64,000 nt of DNA, taken from assembly GCF_000813425.1 (NCBI RefSeq), contig NZ_JWIB01000007.1:1-64000 (forward strand), read 5' to 3'. This DNA is from Sporosarcina sp. ZBG7A. Its GTDB lineage: Bacteria > Bacillota > Bacilli > Bacillales_A > Planococcaceae. The number at the start of each line of letters is the position of its first letter. Positions within the stretch are counted from its first letter, which is position 1. The translations under genes were made by a program, and so were the position numbers. A model generated the notes under the pieces. The model did no database searches, was not told the DNA's origin, and was given only the letters and a program-made list of their open reading frames with translations. Shown piece by piece: positions 8,708-18,024 of this stretch.

Positions 8708-9567
8708 AGCACTTCCCCCTTCCTTCTCACCGTACTTTGCCCTGTCAAACGTTTACCCATTAACACAAGTAGTAATATGACTATTGCCGTCACTACGATC
8801 GTACCTCCAGGTGCAATATCCAAGTGATACGCAGCGAATAGCCCGGTAACGACGGATACTTCCCCAAAAAGAATTGACAGTAACATGGCTGATTTAAAGC
8901 TTTTTGCCACTTGAATTGCAGCGGCAACTGGTAGAGTCATAAGAGACGATACAAGAAGAATTCCGACAATCCGCATCGAAGCTCCAATCACTAGCGCCGT
9001 AAGCACCATGAAAAACATTTGAATCCAGCGTCCTTTAATGCCTGATGCTTGAGAATAATCCGCATCGAAGGATAACGTAAACAATTCTTTGTAGAACAAA
9101 TAAATGAATGCAAACACCCCGACTGCAAGGATTGAAACAACTAGTAAGTCTTGTCGGCTTACTGCAGAGACCGAACCAAACAAATAGCCTACGAGGTCCG
9201 CACCAAAGCCTTTAGCTAAGGAAATGAATATCGCTCCGAATCCAATACCTGCTGAGAGTATGATTGGAATCGCAAGTTCTTCAAAATTGCGATAAACCCT
9301 ACGCAATCGCTCGATTAAGAGCGAGCCACCCACTGCAGCTGCCATACCTAAATAAATCGGATTGAGTCCTGCGAAAAACAACACTTGCTGACTTAAATAC
9401 AAGCTTCCTGCAATCCCTGCAAGCGAGACATGGCTTAGAGCATCAGCAATTAAAGCAAGACGCCTAACAACGATGAAGAGCCCAAGCATTGGTGCAATCA
9501 CTCCGATAATTAATCCTGAGAAAAACGCATTCTGTAGGAATTCATAAGTAAATAATGCATCAATCAT
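8704..9567 (-). CDS. znuB: Zinc ABC transporter permease
   Basis: Inner-membrane permease of 287 residues of the ABC-3 family, with about eight or nine hydrophobic helices. Family stretches such as MLGLFIVVRRLALIADALSH and LPVAAA are recognisable. It should pass zinc delivered by a binding protein into the cell. The ATG at 9567 follows GGAGACACTTCCA; a longer upstream frame lacks a site. It overlaps the end of znuC by eight bases. No substrate-binding protein gene (znuA) is found in this window. Confidence 0.93.
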   Translation of the reverse strand: MIDALFTYEFLQNAFFSGLIIGVIAPMLGLFIVVRRLALIADALSHVSLAGIAGSLYLSQQVLFFAGLNPIYLGMAAAVGGSLLIERLRRVYRNFEELAIPIILSAGIGFGAIFISLAKGFGADLVGYLFGSVSAVSRQDLLVVSILAVGVFAFIYLFYKELFTLSFDADYSQASGIKGRWIQMFFMVLTALVIGASMRIVGILLVSSLMTLPVAAAIQVAKSFKSAMLLSILFGEVSVVTGLFAAYHLDIAPGGTIVVTAIVILLLVLMGKRLTGQSTVRRKGEVL

Positions 9568-10333
9568 TGGAAGTGTCTCCTTCCTTCTGATGAACGAGAC
9601 GGACAGAATGACCATACCATCGTGATAGATCGTTATCATTCAGCTTCGCAAAGTCTCTTCTTCCACCATGGAAGTGCATCGTCCGATTCAAACAGGCAAC
9701 GTGTGAAGCAAGATCTGTCACAAGGTCAATTTCATGAGAAACTAAAATAATGGCTATGCCATTGTCACGATTCAATTTTTCAAGCATAGAATAGAAAGAA
9801 GCCGAGTTTTGCTGGTCCACCCCGACAGTAGGTTCGTCCATGATGAGCAGTTCTGGTTTTGCCGCAAGTGCTCTTGCTATGAAGACACGCTGTTGCTGTC
9901 CTCCAGAGAGCTCACCTATATTACGATCAGCGAATTCTCTCATATCCACCTCAAGAAGTGCATTCATAGCAGCTTCTGTATCCGCTTTTGAAAACCGCTT
10001 TAACAATCCTGTTTTTTTCGTCAAACCACTTCTCACAACTTCCAGAACAGTTGCTGGAAATCCGCTATTGAAAGAATTTGATTTTTGGGAAACGTAGCCG
10101 ATTCGTTCTTTGTGGCTAACTGAAGAAATCGGCTCCCCGAATAGTTCCACTGATCCTTTATTCGGCTTTAACAATCCTAATAAAATTTTAATGAGCGTCG
10201 ATTTCCCAGATCCGTTCGGACCAATAAGTGCCCAAAATTCACCTGGTTTCACAGATAAGGTGATATCTTTCAACACCGATGAATTTCCATAATTAAAAGT
10301 TACATCTGTTAATTTCACTAGACTTTCTTGCAT
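9560..10333 (-). CDS. znuC: Zinc ABC transporter ATP-binding protein
   Basis: ATPase of 257 residues. Walker A is GPNGSGKST (38-46), Q-loop VSQKS (81-85), signature LSGGQQQR (142-149), Walker B LLIMDEP (162-168) and the switch histidine VSHEID. It pairs with the ZnuB permease. It is first in the operon and is preceded by AGAAGGATGG, a sigma-A type promoter and a Zur box, so zinc sufficiency should shut it off. Confidence 0.94.
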   Translation of the reverse strand: MQESLVKLTDVTFNYGNSSVLKDITLSVKPGEFWALIGPNGSGKSTLIKILLGLLKPNKGSVELFGEPISSVSHKERIGYVSQKSNSFNSGFPATVLEVVRSGLTKKTGLLKRFSKADTEAAMNALLEVDMREFADRNIGELSGGQQQRVFIARALAAKPELLIMDEPTVGVDQQNSASFYSMLEKLNRDNGIAIILVSHEIDLVTDLASHVACLNRTMHFHGGRRDFAKLNDNDLSRWYGHSVRLVHQKEGDTSND

Positions 10334-10351
10334 ACAACCATCCTTCTATTA

Positions 10352-10368
10352 ATAGTAATGATTACGAT
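10352..10368 (-). promoter_or_regulatory. Zur box
   Basis: The 17 bases ATAGTAATGATTACGAT match the known Bacillus Zur palindrome ATCGTAAT-N-ATTACGAT at all but one base. It lies 18 bases before the znuC start and just downstream of the predicted transcription start. Confidence 0.8.
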
Positions 10369-10379
10369 TCACTCCAATG

Positions 10380-10408
10380 ATTATAAACGAAACGGCGCGG
10401 GCTTACAA
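10380..10408 (-). promoter_or_regulatory. znuC promoter (sigma-A type)
   Basis: On the minus strand TTGTAA (10408-10403) and a perfect TATAAT (10385-10380) are spaced 17 bases. The expected start near 10373 places the Zur box in the initial transcribed region. Confidence 0.7.
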
Positions 10409-10432
10409 ATTTAAAGGAAGCTAGGTGACAAT

Positions 10433-10681
10433 TTGGATTACACACGATTGCTACTGGAAATGAAAAAAAGAAGCGATGAAGAGATGTTGAAGATGTCCAA
10501 GTCGTATGGATTAGATTTTACTGTTGAGGAAATCAGAATGCTTAGACCTTTATTAGATGAGATCTCCATGCATTGGATTTTAACAGGGGTTCCTGAGAGT
10601 TTTATTTCAAAGGTGGAGCGGATTTTAGGACAGAAACGTACGAATCAGTTGTTGGAGGATTATTTAAATATGCGAAAGTAA
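10433..10681 (+). CDS. yqfT: DUF2624 protein (YqfT-like)
   Basis: Helical, charged cytoplasmic protein of 82 residues with no membrane segment; function unknown. It has the short all-alpha make-up of DUF2624 and the same neighbourhood (between zinc transport and nfo) as yqfT in Bacillus subtilis. I use the TTG start at 10433 (AGGTG just upstream); an in-frame ATG nine codons later is a possible alternative. A strong terminator follows at once. Confidence 0.7.
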   Translation: MDYTRLLLEMKKRSDEEMLKMSKSYGLDFTVEEIRMLRPLLDEISMHWILTGVPESFISKVERILGQKRTNQLLEDYLNMRK

Positions 10682-10686
10682 GAAGA

Positions 10687-10728
10687 GACTGCCGAGCAAA
10701 TCAGTTACTACTGATTTGCTCGACAGTC
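10687..10728 (+). terminator. yqfT terminator
   Basis: A long stem (GACTG-CCGAGCAAATCAGT, with one mismatch in the middle) and a four-base loop is followed by TTTTTC. Confidence 0.85.
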
Positions 10729-10809
10729 TTTTTCTTTAGGAACAAGTATTTTAAACTGTGATGATTTATTAGCACTTCCGCAACTATTCACCAATAAAAA
10801 CGACAACTA

Positions 10810-11727
10810 TTAAACGTTAGTCTCTTCGTTCAATAATGCGTCACGATATTTAGGGGTGAATTCCCCACTTTTCAGCATCATGATTTCTTCTTTGTATGGT
10901 GCTGTTTTGTTTTTCTTATCCGTACCAATGAATGGGGTTTCAAGTATTTTTGGAACGTTCGTGAATGATGGGTGATGAACGATATAGTGCAGTGGTTCAA
11001 AACCGATGTGACCGAAGCCTACGTTTTCATGACGGTCTTTCCCTGCCCCACGGACATTCTTACTATCATTGACGTGGATAACTGAAATTCGATTTCTACC
11101 AATGTAGTGATCAAACTCTTCCAGCACACCTTCAAAATCGTTTACAATATCATATCCTGCATCATGGACGTGACACGTGTCAAAACAAACTGAGAGACGA
11201 TCGTTATTTTTAACGCCATCAAAAATCTTCGCAAGTTCTTCAAAGCTTCTTCCGCATTCAGTGCCCTTACCTGCCATTGTTTCCAGCGCGATCTTGACAT
11301 CGGCGTCTTCAGCTAAGACTTCATTCAAACCTTCGATAATTTTTGCAATGCCCTTGTCAACACCTTCACCTACGTGTGCCCCTGGATGCAATACGATCTG
11401 GTTTGCTCCAAGTGCTGCTGTCCGTCGAATCTCTTCTTGCAAGAAATCAACGCCCAGGCGGAATGTTTCAGGTTTCACGGTATTTGCGATGTTAATGATA
11501 TAAGGCGCATGGACGACCATAGAGGATAGTCCGTGCTCCGACATATGAGCTTGCCCTGCAGCAATGTTCAACTCTTCAATTGGTTTACGTCGCGTGTTTT
11601 GTGGAGCTCCTGTATAGATCATGAAAGTCGAAGCACCAAATTCGAGAGCATCCTTACTTGAACCAAGTAACATGTCCTTCCCACTCATCGATACATGGGA
11701 ACCGATTAATATAGGTTGTTCACTCAT
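10810..11727 (-). CDS. nfo: Endonuclease IV (AP endonuclease)
   Basis: Base-excision repair enzyme of 305 residues that cuts DNA 5' to abasic sites; a TIM barrel with three zinc ions. Family signatures visible: [47 protein letters not shown] and [20 protein letters not shown], which hold the His, Glu and Asp zinc ligands. Its ATG overlaps the cshB stop by four bases (ATGA), so it is the second gene of a cshB-nfo unit. In spore formers Nfo also repairs DNA in dormant spores. Confidence 0.95.
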   Translation of the reverse strand: MSEQPILIGSHVSMSGKDMLLGSSKDALEFGASTFMIYTGAPQNTRRKPIEELNIAAGQAHMSEHGLSSMVVHAPYIINIANTVKPETFRLGVDFLQEEIRRTAALGANQIVLHPGAHVGEGVDKGIAKIIEGLNEVLAEDADVKIALETMAGKGTECGRSFEELAKIFDGVKNNDRLSVCFDTCHVHDAGYDIVNDFEGVLEEFDHYIGRNRISVIHVNDSKNVRGAGKDRHENVGFGHIGFEPLHYIVHHPSFTNVPKILETPFIGTDKKNKTAPYKEEIMMLKSGEFTPKYRDALLNEETNV

Positions 11728-13019
11728 TTTTTCTTATTCATTCTCCTTTCACGCTTTTTAAAGCGATCCACTTCCGCAGCCCGCTTCTTTTTATAACCAG
11801 GTTTCACCTTAGTAGGTTTCCGGATTAAAGCAGTAGCCTTCTTGTCGATTTCATCCTGTTCTTTCGGACGATTTTTTCTGGAATGACGCTCTTTCAGTTG
11901 CGACCACTCTCCATTTTTTACATCTTCATGTACGAATGGGATGCCCATTTTCTCGATTTTAACGATAGCATCATCTTCAGAAGGATCGAATAACGTGATA
12001 GCTACCCCTTCCAAACCAGCACGTGCTGTACGTCCAACACGGTGGATATAGAACTCTAGGTCTTCAGGGAGCTCGTAGTTGATGACGTGGCTTACGCCAG
12101 GGATATCAATTCCTCGTGCTGCTAGATCTGTCGCTACAATGAATTGATATTCAAGGTCACGAATTTGTTTCATCATACGAGTCCGTTCACGAGCGTTCAA
12201 ATCACCATGAATTTTCCCAGTCTTCACACCTTGCGCAGCAAGATAGCCCGCAAGCTCATCTGCATTTTGTTTCGTATTGGTGAAAATAATCGCCAAATAG
12301 GGATTGATTGACTGGATGACGTTTAAGAGTTTCTTTTTGCGATCCATTCCTCGTACCGGAACGAGCGAATAGTGCATGCCTTCTGTTAATGGCTTCTTTG
12401 TGCCGAGCTGAATATGAACAGGGGAGTTCATATACTTTGCAAGAAACGGCTTAAGTTTTTCTGGAATGGTCGCAGAGAAAACATACATTTCCAAGTCACT
12501 TGGCATTTTTCCTGCAAACTGGTCAATGTCTTCAATGAATCCCATATCAAACGCAAGATCGGCTTCGTCGATTACGAGGATGCGGGCAGTATGAATCGAT
12601 AACGCACCTGTATCTGACATATCTCGGATACGTCCAGGTGTTCCAACAACTAAATGAGGATTCGATTTCAATTTGTCAGCAGAACGTTTCTTATCCGTCC
12701 CGCCAATCAATAAACTTGTGCGGACTTCTGAAGAAGCTGTTAGTTTTTTCAACTCATCAAATAACTGGATAGCAAGCTCCCGTGTTGGAGCAGTGATGAC
12801 TGCTTGAAGCTCATCTGCATCTGTATTAATGCGTTGTAAAATTGGAATTAGGAAGCTATGAGACTTACCTGTTCCTGTGTGTGCTTGTCCGATTGCGCTC
12901 TGACCTTTTAAAATGAGCGGAATCATTTCCTTTTGGATGGGGGTTGGACTTGTGAAGCCCAATTGTTCTATCGCGTCGCGAAGAAACGGTTTAAATTGGT
13001 AATCAGTGTATCTAGACAT
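11724..13019 (-). CDS. cshB: DEAD-box RNA helicase CshB
   Basis: ATP-dependent RNA helicase of 431 residues. Q motif (FTSPTPIQ, 22-29), motif I AHTGTGKS (46-53), Ia PTRELA, TPGR, motif II DEAD (151-154), motif III SAT (182-184) and the helicase C domain with ARGIDIPGV and [10 protein letters not shown] are all present. A basic C-terminal tail ([13 protein letters not shown]) probably helps RNA binding. Order cshB (yqfR)-nfo (yqfS) is the same as in Bacillus subtilis, where CshB works in cold adaptation and RNA turnover. Confidence 0.93.
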   Translation of the reverse strand: MSRYTDYQFKPFLRDAIEQLGFTSPTPIQKEMIPLILKGQSAIGQAHTGTGKSHSFLIPILQRINTDADELQAVITAPTRELAIQLFDELKKLTASSEVRTSLLIGGTDKKRSADKLKSNPHLVVGTPGRIRDMSDTGALSIHTARILVIDEADLAFDMGFIEDIDQFAGKMPSDLEMYVFSATIPEKLKPFLAKYMNSPVHIQLGTKKPLTEGMHYSLVPVRGMDRKKKLLNVIQSINPYLAIIFTNTKQNADELAGYLAAQGVKTGKIHGDLNARERTRMMKQIRDLEYQFIVATDLAARGIDIPGVSHVINYELPEDLEFYIHRVGRTARAGLEGVAITLFDPSEDDAIVKIEKMGIPFVHEDVKNGEWSQLKERHSRKNRPKEQDEIDKKATALIRKPTKVKPGYKKKRAAEVDRFKKRERRMNKKK

Positions 13020-13048
13020 GTTCGTGTCCTCCTATCATTCATTCGTTC

Positions 13049-13054
13049 ATTGTA
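13049..13054 (-). promoter_or_regulatory. cshB extended -10 promoter candidate
   Basis: TGCTACAAT on the minus strand gives an extended -10 (TACAAT at 13054-13049), 30 bases before the cshB start. No convincing -35 is seen. Confidence 0.4.
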
Positions 13055-13074
13055 GCACGAAACTGTACCGCTGG

Positions 13075-13103
13075 TTGTTTTTTTCGCATAGGATACATTA
13101 TAG
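13075..13103 (+). promoter_or_regulatory. yqfQ promoter candidate
   Basis: TTGTTT (13075-13080) and TTATAG (13098-13103) are spaced 17 bases, with the start codon 30 bases on. Confidence 0.5.
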
Positions 13104-13133
13104 ACAAAGTACTCTTTGGGAAAGGAGATAATT

Positions 13134-13613
13134 ATGAGATATCAATCTTTTTATCCATTTGCTAATCAGCAGCGGCAAGCTCCTGCTGGCCAACAGATGT
13201 TTCGTGGAAACATTCATCAGGCAAATCCCTTTATGCAGGGACCTGCGGCACCATTTACACAAGGCCAAGCGAATCAGCAACCTTCCCCGTTTGGGATGGA
13301 TCCTGGATTTGGTGGTCAACAGCAAGCACAAGGTGGAACACCTACAGGGGCTGGTCTTTCAAAACCTGAAATGTATATGGAAACCGCCAATCGTTTTATG
13401 ACAACTGTGCAACAATATGCTCCAATGGTACAACAGTTTGCGCCAATGCTTCAAAACATACCTGCCATGTGGAAATTGTATCGAGGATTTCAATCTCTTC
13501 CGGATGCAGGGGTAGCAGGAGCATCTGCAGCAGCATCTGTTGCACGCGGGGCAGCGCCAGTCGCTTCAGGACCACTACCTTCTATACCTAAAGTGTTCCA
13601 GCCACCAATCTAA
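13134..13613 (+). CDS. yqfQ: YqfQ-like Q/P/G-rich protein
   Basis: Protein of 159 residues. The first 75 are low-complexity and rich in Gln, Pro, Gly and Phe. The middle (about 80-125, ETANRFMTTVQQYAPMVQQF) is an amphipathic helix typical of YqfQ/VrrA proteins. The tail is Ala/Pro-rich. Function is unknown. ATG at 13134 follows AAAGGAG closely. It lies between cshB and ispH exactly as yqfQ does in Bacillus subtilis. Confidence 0.75.
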   Translation: MRYQSFYPFANQQRQAPAGQQMFRGNIHQANPFMQGPAAPFTQGQANQQPSPFGMDPGFGGQQQAQGGTPTGAGLSKPEMYMETANRFMTTVQQYAPMVQQFAPMLQNIPAMWKLYRGFQSLPDAGVAGASAAASVARGAAPVASGPLPSIPKVFQPPI

Positions 13614-13617
13614 GACT

Positions 13618-13646
13618 TTGAACCTTTAAGCCATCTCCGCTATAAT
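13618..13646 (+). promoter_or_regulatory. ispH promoter (sigma-A type)
   Basis: TTGAAC (13618-13623) and a perfect TATAAT (13641-13646) are spaced 17 bases; ispH starts 33 bases later. The -35 begins four bases after the yqfQ stop codon. Confidence 0.75.
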
Positions 13647-13679
13647 AGGGGTAGATCCCTTTAGAGGAGTGAGCTTAAA

Positions 13680-14651
13680 ATGGAAGTAATGAAGATTTCC
13701 CCGCGGGGTTATTGTTACGGGGTCGTCGATGCAATGGTGATTGCTAGAAATGCGGCACTCGACGAATCATTGCCGAGACCGATTTATATATTGGGCATGA
13801 TTGTACACAACAAGCATGTGACGGATGCATTCGAGGAAGATGGCATCATCACATTAGAAGGAAATAATCGTCTCGAGATTCTCAATCAAGTCGAAACAGG
13901 TACTGTAATATTCACAGCACATGGAGTCTCTCCTGAAGTACGTGAACTCGCACGTAAAAAAGGTCTAGTTTCAATCGACGCTACGTGTCCTGACGTAACT
14001 GTCACACATGACTTGATCCGTGAGAAAACTGCTGAAGGCTACGATATCATCTATATTGGTAAGGCGCATCATCCGGAACCTGAAGGCGCTCTTGGTGTTG
14101 CCCCAGGAAGAGTTCATTTAGTTGAAAATGCCGAGCATATCGAGCAGTTAACTCTTCAAAACGACAAATTACTTGTCACAAATCAGACAACTATGAGTCA
14201 GTGGGACGTAATCCACCTCATGGAAGACTTGAAAAAGAAATATCCTCACATCGAAGTCCATAAAGAAATTTGTATGGCGACACAAGTTAGACAAGAAGCA
14301 GTTGCCGAGCAAGCGGGCGAAGCAGATTTGCTGATTGTAGTTGGTGATCCGAAGAGCAATAACTCCAATCGTTTGACACAAGTTTCAGTTGAAATTGCTA
14401 ATACCCCGTCCTATCGAATTTCAGATGTCTCTGAAATTGATTTAAGTTGGTTGGAGGGCGTTGAACGCGTGGCCGTCACAGCAGGTGCTTCTACACCTAC
14501 ATTGATTGTTCGTGAAGTGATCGAATTCCTTACGAAGTTTGACCCTGCAGATCCGTCAACACACATTGCAGAGCGCAAGTTTGACTTAAATCGACTGTTA
14601 CCGAAGATTAAGAAACCAGCACCCGTTACACGGATTGAACCGTATGTATAA
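13680..14651 (+). CDS. ispH: 4-hydroxy-3-methylbut-2-enyl diphosphate reductase
   Basis: Last enzyme of the non-mevalonate pathway, 323 residues. It reduces hydroxymethylbutenyl diphosphate to isopentenyl and dimethylallyl diphosphates with a 4Fe-4S cluster. Cluster cysteines 12 (GYCYG), 103 (DATCPDV) and 198 (EICMAT) are present. So are His43, His81 (TAHGVSP), His131 and the proton-relay Glu133 (HHPEPEG), and [11 protein letters not shown]. The start ATG has GAGGAG upstream and its own promoter is clear. Confidence 0.97.
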   Translation: MEVMKISPRGYCYGVVDAMVIARNAALDESLPRPIYILGMIVHNKHVTDAFEEDGIITLEGNNRLEILNQVETGTVIFTAHGVSPEVRELARKKGLVSIDATCPDVTVTHDLIREKTAEGYDIIYIGKAHHPEPEGALGVAPGRVHLVENAEHIEQLTLQNDKLLVTNQTTMSQWDVIHLMEDLKKKYPHIEVHKEICMATQVRQEAVAEQAGEADLLIVVGDPKSNNSNRLTQVSVEIANTPSYRISDVSEIDLSWLEGVERVAVTAGASTPTLIVREVIEFLTKFDPADPSTHIAERKFDLNRLLPKIKKPAPVTRIEPYV

Positions 14652-14657
14652 ATGAGT

Positions 14658-14694
14658 AAATCCCCCACTTCTCAGTTGAGAAATTGGGGGATTT
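14658..14694. terminator. Terminator between ispH and nif3
   Basis: Stem AATCCCCCA/TTGGGGGATT encloses an inner TTCTC/GAGAA pair and is followed by seven T on the plus strand. It lies between convergent stops at 14651 and 14697. Confidence 0.85.
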
Positions 14695-14696
14695 TT

Positions 14697-15506
14697 TTAA
14701 ATAAAGGTGAAAGGTTCTGTATTTTGTTGGGATTGTAAAAACGTCACATTGTAGTTACGTTGTTCACATTTCTCAGCCATATGTTCTGCAACACCTTGAA
14801 TCATCACTTTTTCAACATTATGACCCGGATCTACGATACATAAGTCAATCGCTTCGGCATCTTGGGCGACATGGTAATACAAATCCCCCGTTACCAACAC
14901 ATCTGCTCCAGCACGTTTAGCGGCATGTATATATTTGTTTCCATCTCCACCTAAAACGCCTACTTTATGAATCAATCGATCTTTATCTCCTACCATTCTA
15001 ACTGCAGGCACATCTAGCTTCTCCTTCACAAGGAGGGCAAACTGTTCAAGCGACATACTCGAAGCAAGCTTACCGACTCGGCCAATGCCATATTCTTGAT
15101 CAGATTCAAAAGAAGTACGTTCAAGGATTTTTATCTGAGTGAGCCCTAGTTTTTCTGAAAGCAGATCATTGACCCCGCCATTTGCTATATCCAGGTTCGT
15201 ATGAGCTGCATACACCGACAAATCCTTCTTGATACACTTCTCAATCATTCGTCCTTGTGGTGTATCAGTCCAAATGTGTTTCGCAGGTCTAAATAAGGGT
15301 GGGTGATGTGCGATAATAAGCGTCGCTCCACGCTCGATCGCTTCGTCAACAATCGCTTCGTTCACATCTAATGTGACTAAGACAGTGTCAACCGGACGAT
15401 TCAATTGACCAATATGTAAGCCGATTGGATCTCCTTCCATTGCTAATTTTTTCGGTGCCCACGCTTCAAATACTTGAATGATTTCATGACCATTCACGTT
15501 TTTCAT
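14697..15506 (-). CDS. yqfO: Nif3-like dinuclear metal-centre protein (YqfO family, short form)
   Basis: Protein of 269 residues of the NIF3/YbgI family, toroid hexamers with a two-metal site and unproven chemistry (GTP cyclohydrolase I type 2 label). Metal ligands are visible in IIAHHPPLF, AAHTNLDIANGGVND and DPGHNVEKVM. Bacillus subtilis YqfO is about 373 residues because of an inserted PII-like domain; at 269 residues this protein lacks that insert. The ATG overlaps the trmK stop by four bases. Confidence 0.9.
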   Translation of the reverse strand: MKNVNGHEIIQVFEAWAPKKLAMEGDPIGLHIGQLNRPVDTVLVTLDVNEAIVDEAIERGATLIIAHHPPLFRPAKHIWTDTPQGRMIEKCIKKDLSVYAAHTNLDIANGGVNDLLSEKLGLTQIKILERTSFESDQEYGIGRVGKLASSMSLEQFALLVKEKLDVPAVRMVGDKDRLIHKVGVLGGDGNKYIHAAKRAGADVLVTGDLYYHVAQDAEAIDLCIVDPGHNVEKVMIQGVAEHMAEKCEQRNYNVTFLQSQQNTEPFTFI

Positions 15507-16201
15507 GACTTCAACACCCTCTCAATCATATCCCTCGTATCACTCAATTGCTTACGTTTCGATTTTGCCTCTTCAGATTGCGCAGACTGTGTTAACACAT
15601 TGATTACACGTGATATTTCATTTAGCTCACCTTGCCACTTCTCTTGAAAAACAGCAGAACGTTGTCGTAAAAGAAGTGGACCCATTAGTAACTCCTCAGG
15701 GTGATAAGACTGATCTCCTCGCTCTAGCACAAGGACTTCATAGATTTTATGATCCTCTTTCAGAATTGCTTCATTCAAGATTTTCCATGAATTGCTGACT
15801 GCCCAAACACGGATTGCCTTTGCATGGATATTCGGCTGTACAATGATTCGTTTAACCCCAGTTAACCTATCCGCGTCATTTTCTAAAATAGAGGCAATTA
15901 GAGAACCACCCATCCCTGCGATGGTCACTGTTTCAACACCATCATCAGGATAAATAGCTTGTAGTCCATTTTCGAGACGCACAACAACCTTATCCGTTAA
16001 GCCTTCCTTCGCAACATTTCGCTTCGCAGATTCAAATGGTCCTTTTACAACTTCTCCTGCAATAGCGCGGGATATTTGCCCTTGTTGAATTAGCCAGCAT
16101 GGTAAATAAGCGTGGTCACTTCCTATATCTGCAAGGACAGTTCCTTGTTCAGCAAATGATGCGACCAACCGCAATCGTTCTGATAAATTTTTCGCGTTCA
16201 A
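15503..16201 (-). CDS. trmK: tRNA (adenine-22-N1)-methyltransferase
   Basis: SAM-dependent enzyme of 232 residues that methylates A22 in the D-loop of tRNA. The Rossmann motif ADIGSDHAYLPCWL and TIAGMGGSLIA (with a GMGG loop) are diagnostic, followed by a C-terminal helical coiled-coil part. I choose TTG at 16201, giving MNAKNLSERL, which lines up with the known Bacillus subtilis N-terminus; AAAGGTGG lies eight bases upstream and overlaps the alternative GTG at 16213. Confidence 0.92.
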   Translation of the reverse strand: MNAKNLSERLRLVASFAEQGTVLADIGSDHAYLPCWLIQQGQISRAIAGEVVKGPFESAKRNVAKEGLTDKVVVRLENGLQAIYPDDGVETVTIAGMGGSLIASILENDADRLTGVKRIIVQPNIHAKAIRVWAVSNSWKILNEAILKEDHKIYEVLVLERGDQSYHPEELLMGPLLLRQRSAVFQEKWQGELNEISRVINVLTQSAQSEEAKSKRKQLSDTRDMIERVLKS

Positions 16202-16306
16202 TTTTTGTTCCACCTTTCAGCAGACGGACAAACTGTCGTCGACTTCTTCCATTAATCTTATCGAAAATTAGACTTTTTTGCACGCATCAAACAAAAGAGC
16301 AATCAG

Positions 16307-16335
16307 GCAGCGGAGTTCCGCCACACTGATTGCTC
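16307..16335 (-). terminator. cccA terminator
   Basis: A ten-bp stem (GAGCAATCAG) with a nine-base interior containing GCGG-type pairs is followed on the minus strand by TTTTG. It lies nine bases after the cccA stop. Confidence 0.75.
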
Positions 16336-16344
16336 TCTAGATTA

Positions 16345-16719
16345 TCATTTAAGAGTTAGAATGTAATCGACCATTGCATCGATGTTCTCATCAGGAACGA
16401 GTCCACCAGGCATACCGCCTTTACCATTCTTGATGATTTCGTGAAGCTCTTTAGCGTCTTTGTCTTCACCGTGAAGGCTAGGACCGACTGCTCCTTTTAG
16501 GTCTCCACCGTGACATCCGATACATTTTTGCTGAGCTACTGCTTCAGCATCGAATTCAGCAGATGCGCCTTCGTCTTCTTTCGAACCTTCTTCCGTTGCT
16601 TCGCCATCTGCATCGGCAATCTCTTTTTGTTGATCAATACCATACATGGACATGAAGAAAATGAGTCCGATACCTAATGCGAAAATCAAAATATAAGGAA
16701 CAACAGGATTTTTACTCAA
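16345..16719 (-). CDS. cccA: Cytochrome c-550, membrane-anchored
   Basis: Membrane-bound c-type cytochrome of 124 residues carrying electrons in the aerobic chain. An N-terminal membrane anchor (about 8-25) is followed by an acidic linker (30-60) and one haem site CIGCH (66-70), with Met103 (GGMPGG) as likely sixth ligand. The start is TTG with GGAGG nine bases upstream. Adjacency to sigA on the same strand matches cccA in Bacillus subtilis, although there an acyl-CoA dehydrogenase and a membrane protein do not intervene. Confidence 0.92.
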   Translation of the reverse strand: MSKNPVVPYILIFALGIGLIFFMSMYGIDQQKEIADADGEATEEGSKEDEGASAEFDAEAVAQQKCIGCHGGDLKGAVGPSLHGEDKDAKELHEIIKNGKGGMPGGLVPDENIDAMVDYILTLK

Positions 16720-16826
16720 CGAACTTAACCTCCTTCACCAGAAACGATTCTGTAGTATATAGTGCACATATCTTATTGTACTGTATTCTGGATGAAATCG
16801 AAAGACTTATCAACAGACTTTTCTCT

Positions 16827-16854
16827 TTTGTGACATTTTGGACATACTTTGTGA
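16827..16854. promoter_or_regulatory. Two TTTGTGA direct repeats upstream of cccA
   Basis: TTTGTGA occurs at 16827-16833 and 16848-16854, exactly 21 bases apart, two helical turns. The motif resembles the ResD-type half site TTTGTGAAT reported in Bacillus. The sites lie about 110-135 bases upstream of cccA, between acd and cccA. Confidence 0.3.
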
Positions 16855-16864
16855 ACTTTTTTCG

Positions 16865-18007
16865 TTAACAGCCAATTTGGCGGGCAATCACCATATGTTG
16901 GACTTCAGAAGTTCCTTCTCCAATTTCCAATAACTTTGCATCACGCATATATCTTTCAACTTCGTACTCTCTCATATACCCATAACCACCATGGATTTGA
17001 ATGGCTTCGTCTGCAACTTCCATTGCAATCTCGGAGGCATACAACTTACACATCGCAGCTTCTTTTGTAAACTGCTTTCCCTCGTCTTTCAACCAAGCCG
17101 CCTTATAGACCATATTTCTTGCAAGCTCAATTTTCATCGCCATATCTGCTAGCTTAAATTGTGTCACCTGGAACTCAGATAGCGACTTTCCAAACTGTTT
17201 CCGCTCTTTTGCATATTGCATGGCACGTTCATAGGCTGCTTGAGCAATTCCAACTGCCATTGCTCCAATTCCAATTCGTCCACCATCCAATGTTACTAAA
17301 AATTGACGGAACCCGTTCCCTTTTTTACCAAGTAGATTCTCTTCAGGTACTTGTACATTCTCCATAACGAGTTCAGTTGTATTAGAGGCGTGCAATCCCA
17401 TCTTTTCGTAGTTATCTATCACTTTGAATCCTTCTGCATCTGTAGGAACAATAATCGCACTAATTTCTTTTCCGCCATTATCTGTCTGTCCAGTAATCGC
17501 GGTAAGCGCAAGATTCTTAGCATAACTGGCATTGGTGATATATACTTTTGAACCATTAATAGTATAAGTTCCATCTCCAAGTTTAGCTGTTGTTTGTGTG
17601 CCGCCTGCGTCTGATCCCGCATTAGGTTCAGTCAGTCCGAATGCACCAAAAGAAGTTCCTTCACATATAGGACGTAAATATTTTTGTTTTTGTTCTTCTG
17701 TTCCAAATAAGTTAAGTGGCGCTCCCCCAAGCGAAATGTGCGCGGAATAAGTAATTCCCGTAGACGCACAAGCCCGACTTAATTCTTCAGTGACGATCGC
17801 AAAACTGATTGTGTCTGCTCCTGCTCCGCCATACTCTTCTGAAAATGGAAGTCCCATCATCCCCATTTCAGAAAGTTGTTTAAAGATTTCTACAGGAAAT
17901 TCATTCGTCCGGTCCCTCTCAATTGCACCTGGTGCGACTACTTCGTTTGCAAACTCCCGAATTGTCCGCTGTATCATTTGTTGTTCTGTAGATAAATTGA
18001 AATCCAT
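16865..18007 (-). CDS. Acyl-CoA dehydrogenase
   Basis: FAD enzyme of 380 residues, the first oxidation step of fatty-acid beta-oxidation or branched acyl-CoA breakdown. Family signatures: FGAFGLTEPNAGSDAGG (FAD and substrate), VTLDGGRIGIGAMAVG, and the C-terminal IHGGYGYMREYEVERYMRDAK with the catalytic Glu in IGEGTSE. It is closest to short-chain or AcdA types; chain-length choice is not certain. ATG at 18007 has AAGGGGATG upstream. A cre site sits just before it, so carbon-catabolite repression by CcpA is likely. Confidence 0.92.
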   Translation of the reverse strand: MDFNLSTEQQMIQRTIREFANEVVAPGAIERDRTNEFPVEIFKQLSEMGMMGLPFSEEYGGAGADTISFAIVTEELSRACASTGITYSAHISLGGAPLNLFGTEEQKQKYLRPICEGTSFGAFGLTEPNAGSDAGGTQTTAKLGDGTYTINGSKVYITNASYAKNLALTAITGQTDNGGKEISAIIVPTDAEGFKVIDNYEKMGLHASNTTELVMENVQVPEENLLGKKGNGFRQFLVTLDGGRIGIGAMAVGIAQAAYERAMQYAKERKQFGKSLSEFQVTQFKLADMAMKIELARNMVYKAAWLKDEGKQFTKEAAMCKLYASEIAMEVADEAIQIHGGYGYMREYEVERYMRDAKLLEIGEGTSEVQHMVIARQIGC

Positions 18008-18024
18008 TATGACATCCCCTTTTT

